DNA from: an uncultured Butyricicoccus sp.
GTDB lineage: Bacteria; Bacillota; Clostridia; Oscillospirales; Butyricicoccaceae
DNA: 27,319 nucleotides
NCBI GenBank assembly: GCA_900547195.1
Contig: URFQ01000029.1
Span: 1-27,319, forward strand
Direction: 5' to 3'
Shown: piece after piece, positions 23,351-27,319 of the stretch
How the letters are laid out: every line of letters begins with the position of its first letter
How positions within the stretch are numbered: position 1 is the first letter of the stretch
Made by a program: the position numbers and the translations under genes
Notes under the pieces: generated by a model
What the model saw: the letters and a program-made list of their open reading frames with translations, nothing else
What the model was told of the DNA's origin: nothing
The model's database searches: none

Positions 23351-24367
23351 ATGTTAAAAGTAGGTATTATCGGCATTGGCGCAATGGGCACCCAGCATTT
23401 CCTCCGTCTCATGAACAAGATCAACCATACGACTGTAACTGCGGTTTCCGACGTCAACGAGAGCCGGGCAAAGGAAGTCATTGCGCCGTATGCAGGGGTA
23501 CGATTCTTTGCAGACCCGATCACGCTCATCAACGATCCAGAGGTGGATGCCGTCGTGATTGTCAGCGCGGACAAGACCCATGAGGAGTTCTGCATGGAGG
23601 CGCTGCGCCTGAAGAAGTTCATCTTCTGTGAGAAGCCGCTGTCCGCTTTCGCCGAGGGGGCGCGCAAGGTCGTAGACGCTGAGATGGCCGGCGGCAAGCG
23701 TCTGATCCAGCTCGGCTTCAACCGCCGCTTCGACCCGGCATATCAGGAGCTGAAGGAGCTGGTCGTTTCCGGCAAGCTGGGCGAGCCGCTGGTTGCGCAC
23801 TGCGCACACCGCAACGCGAACTATCCGGAGGCGTTCGACGATGTGGTTGCAGTCACCGGCACTGCGATCCATGAGATTGACACCATGAGCTGGCTGGTTG
23901 GTGATTACTTCACTAAGGCGCAGGTCATCTTCCCGAAGTGCTCCAAGCACTCCAGGAACAAAAATCTGCACGACCCGCAGATCGTGCTGCTGACCACCTC
24001 CTCGGGTATGGTCATCACCTGTGAGATCTGGGTCAACTGCCAGTATGCGTATGACATCCGCTGCGAAGTCCTGTGCGAGGACGGCACCGCGACCCTGCCG
24101 CGCCACTCCCGCGTAGAGGTCTGCACGGCAAACACCAAGTCCTGCGGCATGACCTCAGACGGACTGGGTTTCTTTGCAGAGGCTTATGATGCAGAATTTC
24201 AGGCGTGGGTAGACGCTTGCAACGCAGACACCTTTTGCGCGGCTGCGGCTTCTGCTTGGGATGGTTATTGTGCAGCTGTGACAACCGACTCCTGCCTGAA
24301 GAGCCAGAAGAGCGGCGCGATTGAAGAGGTTCCGCTGACTGCGCGTCCGGCATTCTATCAGGGTTAA
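23351..24367 (+). CDS. iolG: Inositol 2-dehydrogenase (Gfo/Idh/MocA family, IolG-like)
   Basis: This enzyme oxidises myo-inositol to scyllo-inosose with NAD+, producing the substrate of the neighbouring IolE. The Rossmann motif GIGAMG lies at 8-13 with D34 at the end of the second strand favouring NAD. The family EKP motif has catalytic K95, and TAIHEIDTMSWL carries the catalytic Asp/His pair. LHDPQIVLLTTSSGM and VNCQYAYDIRCEV are IolG-specific stretches. Length is 338 aa, close to Bacillus IolG (344). AAAGGAG precedes the ATG. A 150-bp gap, in which I see no gene or clear promoter, separates it from iolE. A strong terminator follows. Activity on scyllo- or chiro-inositol cannot be excluded. 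Confidence 0.83.
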   Translation: MLKVGIIGIGAMGTQHFLRLMNKINHTTVTAVSDVNESRAKEVIAPYAGVRFFADPITLINDPEVDAVVIVSADKTHEEFCMEALRLKKFIFCEKPLSAFAEGARKVVDAEMAGGKRLIQLGFNRRFDPAYQELKELVVSGKLGEPLVAHCAHRNANYPEAFDDVVAVTGTAIHEIDTMSWLVGDYFTKAQVIFPKCSKHSRNKNLHDPQIVLLTTSSGMVITCEIWVNCQYAYDIRCEVLCEDGTATLPRHSRVEVCTANTKSCGMTSDGLGFFAEAYDAEFQAWVDACNADTFCAAAASAWDGYCAAVTTDSCLKSQKSGAIEEVPLTARPAFYQG

Positions 24368-24383
24368 GCCATCCCTTGCTTCG

Positions 24384-24420
24384 CAGCGCCCCGTTTTTGC
24401 CATAAGCGGGGCGCTGTTTT
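24384..24420 (+). terminator. Rho-independent terminator after iolG
   Basis: CAGCGCCCCG (24384-24393) and CGGGGCGCTG (24407-24416) form a perfect 10-bp stem followed by TTTT. Confidence 0.85.
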
Positions 24421-24442
24421 GCTCGGATGAAAATACTTTTCA

Positions 24443-24452
24443 CACAATTGTG
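24443..24452 (+). promoter_or_regulatory. Candidate operator upstream of the LacI-type gene
   Basis: CACAATTGTG is a perfect palindrome and extends on the right to TTGTGCTTTT, the same half-site found at the iolE and CUT2 promoters. It lies about 40 bp upstream of the -10 box, consistent with autoregulation. Confidence 0.4.
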
Positions 24453-24489
24453 CTTTTTTCAATGCACCATGGAAAATTCGCGCAGTTCA

Positions 24490-24498
24490 TGCTATAAT
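24490..24498 (+). promoter_or_regulatory. Extended -10 promoter of the LacI-type gene
   Basis: TGCTATAAT is a perfect extended -10. The -35 region (TGGAAA at 24470-24475, 17-bp spacer) is poor, which is usual with an extended -10. Confidence 0.6.
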
Positions 24499-24542
24499 AA
24501 AGGGGAATCCTAATAATACCAGGCGAGGACGAGGTGGCATGT

Positions 24543-25586
24543 ATGGCAAAGAAAGCAACGATCAATATGGTGGCCGAGCGGGCGGGGGTATCGCGCGGTA
24601 CGGTAGACCGCGTGCTGAACCAGCGGCCGCACGTGAAGCCCGAACTGCGCGAGCGCATTGTGCGCGCCATGCGGGAGCTTGGCTATGTCCCGCCGAAAGA
24701 GGATCAGGCCATTGCCCTTGGCCTTGCGAACGAGACGCAAAAACCCTGCAAATTGGGCGTAATCCTGCCGAATTGGCGCGGATACTTCAAAAAAGAGGTC
24801 ATGCGCGGCATGGAAGACGCGCAGAACCTGCTGCGGGACTATTCAGTCAAAGTGTTGGTGCAAGCCTGCGAAACCGAGCTGCCGGACGAGGTTACCGAGC
24901 GCATCGACGAGCTGCTTGAGCAGCATGTGGACGGCATTGCCCTGTGCGCCAAGGATCATGCGTCAATTTCGGAAAAGGTCAATACACTTTATGAGCAAGG
25001 CATCCCAGTGGTGACCTTTAATTCCGACTTGACCGATAGCCGCCGGCTGTGCTTTGTGGGGCAGGAACTCATCCGGGGCGGCCGCGTGGCCGGGGAACTC
25101 ATGGCGAAATACCTGTCTCCGGACGATATTCTGCTCATTGCCATCGGCAACCCGGAATATAATGCGCATCGTTTGCGTTTGCAGGGCTTTTGCGAGCGTC
25201 TGCATGAGCGCGGTTTTGCTGGAAAAAATCTGGAGATCATCGAAACTTATAACGACTATTCGCTCACCTATCAAAAGGTGCGGGATGCGCTCGGACGGCA
25301 CCCGGATATCCGTGGTATTTACATGGCCAATCACAGCGTCGGCGGCTGCGCCGAAGCCATCCGGGACGCGGGACGGCGCGGCGACGTGCATGTCATCAGC
25401 CACGACTTGACCGACGCGACCAGGCGGCTTTTAAAGAGCGGCGAGATTGATTTCGCCATTGCGCAAAACATCTATCAGCAGGGCTACCGACCGTTAATCC
25501 TGCTGCGGGAGTATCTCCAGAAGCACATTCACCCGCAAATGGAGACGGCATCCATCGAAATTCTGTGCTCGGAAAACATGGAGTGA
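24543..25586 (+). CDS. LacI-family transcriptional regulator
   Basis: This is a sugar-responsive DNA-binding protein (347 aa). The N-terminal helix-turn-helix reads INMVAERAGVSRGTVDRVLN, where RGTVDRVLNQR is the variant common in LacI regulators linked to ribose- or inositol-type ABC transporters. The rest is a periplasmic-binding-like sensor starting KLGVILPNWRGYFKKEVM, with IPVVTFNSDLTDSRRLCFVG and RGIYMANHS typical of the family. ATG 24543 is chosen because GAGGTGG (24531-24537) lies 5 bp upstream; the frame also opens at GTG 24534. It has its own promoter after the iolG terminator. Likely targets are the iolE and CUT2 promoters, with an inositol-related effector; that is inference. Confidence 0.87.
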   Translation: MAKKATINMVAERAGVSRGTVDRVLNQRPHVKPELRERIVRAMRELGYVPPKEDQAIALGLANETQKPCKLGVILPNWRGYFKKEVMRGMEDAQNLLRDYSVKVLVQACETELPDEVTERIDELLEQHVDGIALCAKDHASISEKVNTLYEQGIPVVTFNSDLTDSRRLCFVGQELIRGGRVAGELMAKYLSPDDILLIAIGNPEYNAHRLRLQGFCERLHERGFAGKNLEIIETYNDYSLTYQKVRDALGRHPDIRGIYMANHSVGGCAEAIRDAGRRGDVHVISHDLTDATRRLLKSGEIDFAIAQNIYQQGYRPLILLREYLQKHIHPQMETASIEILCSENME

Positions 25587-25670
25587 TTTGCTGGCCGCCG
25601 CGTTTCTTTTCATGTGCTTTTGCATTGACGCAATTGATCTTGGCGGATTTGAGAAAATGTAGGGAAACTA

Positions 25671-25699
25671 TTGATTTGGCGGCGGTTTTTGGATAAAAT
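25671..25699 (+). promoter_or_regulatory. Candidate sigma-A promoter of metG
   Basis: TTGATT (25671-25676) and TAAAAT (25694-25699) are separated by 17 bp. Transcription would start near 25706, giving a leader of about 67 nt. Confidence 0.55.
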
Positions 25700-25721
25700 A
25701 AAAAATAACAATCGTATTTTT

Positions 25722-25749
25722 CCGCGCGCAAGGCCCTGTGCGCGGTTTT
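25722..25749 (+). terminator. Terminator-like hairpin in the metG leader
   Basis: CCGCGCGCA (25722-25730) pairs with TGTGCGCGG (25737-25745) with one G-T wobble, followed by TTTT. It may end the LacI-gene transcript, but it also lies between the metG promoter and the metG ribosome binding site, so it could attenuate metG. Confidence 0.55.
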
Positions 25750-25772
25750 CATTGTGAAAGGAGTCTCAAGCG

Positions 25773-27319
25773 ATGGACAAAAAACCTTACTATATATCTA
25801 CTGCGATCGCGTATACTTCGGCGAAACCGCACATTGGCAACACCTACGAGATTGTGCTGGCGGACGCCATTGCCCGCTACAAGCGGATGACCGGTTACGA
25901 CGTCTACTTCCAGACCGGTACCGACGAGCATGGACAAAAAATTCAGGACAAGGCGGAAGCGGCCGGTATTTCCCCGCAGGAGTATGTCGACCGTGTCGCG
26001 GGGCAGATCCGTACGATTTGGGATCTGATGAATACGACATATGATCGATTTGTCCGCACCACGGATCCCATGCATGTGGAAAAGGTGCAAAAGATTTTCA
26101 AGCGCCTGTATGAGCAGGGCGACATCTATAAAGGCAGCTACAAGGGCAAATACTGTACGCCCTGTGAGTCCTTCTGGACGGAATCGCAGCTTGTGGACGG
26201 CTGCTGTCCGGACTGTGGCCGCCCGGTTGTGGATGCGGAAGAGGAAGCTTATTTCTTTAAAATGAGCAAGTATGCAGACCGCCTGATGAAGCATATCGAA
26301 GAGCATCCGGAATTTATCCAGCCGGAGTCGCGGAAGAACGAGATGGTCAACAACTTCCTGAAGCCTGGATTGCAGGATCTGTGCGTTTCCCGTACTTCGT
26401 TTAACTGGGGAATCCCAGTCACTTTTGACGAGAAGCACGTTGTATATGTTTGGCTGGACGCCCTGACAAACTATATCACCTTCTGCGGCTATGATCCGGA
26501 CGGCAACCACGATGCGCATTACAAGAAATTCTGGCCTGCGGACGTGCATCTGATCGGGAAGGACATTATCCGTTTCCATACCATTTACTGGCCGATTTTC
26601 CTGATGGCGCTCGGCGAGCCGCTCCCGAAGCAGGTCTTTGGCCATCCGTGGCTGTTGGTCGGCGACGGCAAGATGTCCAAATCCACGGGCAACGTGATCT
26701 ATGCCGACGATCTTGTAAACTGGTTCGGCGTGGACGCGGTGCGCTACTATGTGCTGCACGAAATCCCGTTTGCAAACGACGGCGTCATGACCTATGAGAT
26801 GCTTATGGAGCGCATCAACGGCGACCTTGCGAACGTCCTTGGCAATCTGGTCAACCGCACCATTGCCATGACCCACAAGTATTTTGGCGGCATGGTTCTC
26901 GCGCCGGATGCGGCCGAGCCGGTGGACGACGAACTGAAGGCGGTTGCGCTCGCGCTGCCGGGCAAGGTGGAGGGCAAGATGGCAGGACTGCATGTGGCGG
27001 ACGCCATCGACGAAATCTTCATCCTGCTGCGCCGTTCCAACAAATATATCGATGAAACCATGCCGTGGGCGCTCGCCAAGGATGAAAGCAAAAAGGCGCG
27101 CCTCGGCACAGTCCTGTATAACCTGCTGGAGTCGATCCGCTTTGCGGCCACCCTGCTCAAGCCTTACCTGCCCGAAACCGCGGACAAGATTTTCGCACAG
27201 CTCGCCGTAGAGGACAAGGGCGTGGGATCGCTTGCTTCCTTTGGCGCAATCGAGGCCGGCCACAAGGTGGGCGAGGCGGAGATCCTGTTCAGCCGCATCG
27301 ACATCCCGAAGAAGCTGGC
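25773..27319 (+). CDS. metG: Methionyl-tRNA synthetase, 3' end beyond window
   Basis: MetRS charges methionine onto its tRNA in the cytoplasm. The frame opens at ATG 25773 behind AAAGGAG (25757-25763) and stays open for 515 codons to the window edge. Class I motifs are present: HIGN (the HIGH motif, in AKPHIGNTYEI) and KMSKST (the KMSKS loop). A zinc knuckle of two Cys pairs (CTPC and CPDC) lies in the connective insert. Further family marks are TGTDEHGQKIQ, VWLDALTNY, HLIGKDIIRFH and the anticodon-domain Trp in NKYIDETMPWALAKDE. The missing C-terminus probably carries the EMAP-like tRNA-binding domain found in many Firmicutes. It is a housekeeping gene and marks the end of the accessory region. 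Confidence 0.95.
   Translation, partial: MDKKPYYISTAIAYTSAKPHIGNTYEIVLADAIARYKRMTGYDVYFQTGTDEHGQKIQDKAEAAGISPQEYVDRVAGQIRTIWDLMNTTYDRFVRTTDPMHVEKVQKIFKRLYEQGDIYKGSYKGKYCTPCESFWTESQLVDGCCPDCGRPVVDAEEEAYFFKMSKYADRLMKHIEEHPEFIQPESRKNEMVNNFLKPGLQDLCVSRTSFNWGIPVTFDEKHVVYVWLDALTNYITFCGYDPDGNHDAHYKKFWPADVHLIGKDIIRFHTIYWPIFLMALGEPLPKQVFGHPWLLVGDGKMSKSTGNVIYADDLVNWFGVDAVRYYVLHEIPFANDGVMTYEMLMERINGDLANVLGNLVNRTIAMTHKYFGGMVLAPDAAEPVDDELKAVALALPGKVEGKMAGLHVADAIDEIFILLRRSNKYIDETMPWALAKDESKKARLGTVLYNLLESIRFAATLLKPYLPETADKIFAQLAVEDKGVGSLASFGAIEAGHKVGEAEILFSRIDIPKKL

Noticed and set aside
25587..25772. A T-box riboswitch upstream of metG
   Set aside because: The gap is only 186 bp, the probable leader under 80 nt, and no specifier loop or antiterminator could be found.
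25749..27263. A 504-residue open frame on the minus strand opposite metG
   Set aside because: It is a shadow of metG, whose plus-strand frame has every class I synthetase motif; the antisense protein resembles nothing and has no ribosome binding site.
1..27319. CRISPR arrays, tRNA or rRNA genes, prophage genes
   Set aside because: No regularly spaced repeats, no recognisable cloverleaf or rRNA stretches and no phage structural genes were seen while reading both strands.

Overview
This window looks like a chromosome segment from an anaerobic Firmicute of the class Clostridia, perhaps a gut Oscillospirales member. That is inferred from the AAAGGAG-type ribosome binding sites, the YesM/YesN-style two-component pair, the oxygen-sensitive sulfatase-activating radical SAM enzyme and the moderately high GC content. 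It cannot be assigned to a species from sequence reading alone.

Layout. (1) 1-1618: an IS1182-family insertion sequence, left tip cut by the window edge. (2) 1665-2792, minus: an anaerobic sulfatase-maturating enzyme (anSME), divergent from (3) 2973-6207, plus: a histidine kinase and an AraC-type response regulator, closed by a terminator. (4) 6428-16259, plus: a likely operon of a substrate-binding lipoprotein, two permeases, two ATPases (SsuABC/TauABC-like), three cysteine-type sulfatases and a TauE/SafE-type exporter, ending at a bidirectional terminator. (5) 16329-17585, minus: a uroporphyrinogen-decarboxylase-family protein of unknown role. (6) 17664-21167, minus: a ribose/inositol-type (CUT2) ABC transporter. 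(7) 21168-22308: a long AT-rich regulatory region with two strong divergent promoters, many GCACAA/TTGTGC motifs and a small broken ORF. (8) 22309-25586, plus: iolE, iolG and a LacI-family regulator. (9) 25773 to the window end, plus: metG, incomplete.

How the genes fit together. All three sulfatases carry the Cys-x-Pro-Ala-Arg motif that anSME converts to formylglycine, and none has a signal peptide. The simplest model is that the kinase senses an extracellular signal, the regulator switches on the operon, the ABC importer brings a small organosulfur compound (probably a sulfate ester) into the cell, the sulfatases desulfate it, and the TSUP protein exports the sulfur oxyanion. This resembles in logic the ats sulfate-ester systems of pseudomonads, but uses FGly maturation from cysteine under anaerobic conditions. 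The second half is an inositol-type module: CUT2 transporter, IolG (inositol to inosose), IolE (inosose dehydration) and a LacI regulator; the later pathway genes (iolD, iolB, iolC, iolJ) are not in the window.

The most unusual signal is in the two ATPases of the sulfate-ester importer. ATPase 1 has lost its H-loop histidine (Asn instead) and ATPase 2 has a degenerate signature motif (LSISM). In a heterodimer both defects fall in the same composite ATP site, which points to an asymmetric importer with one working and one degenerate site.
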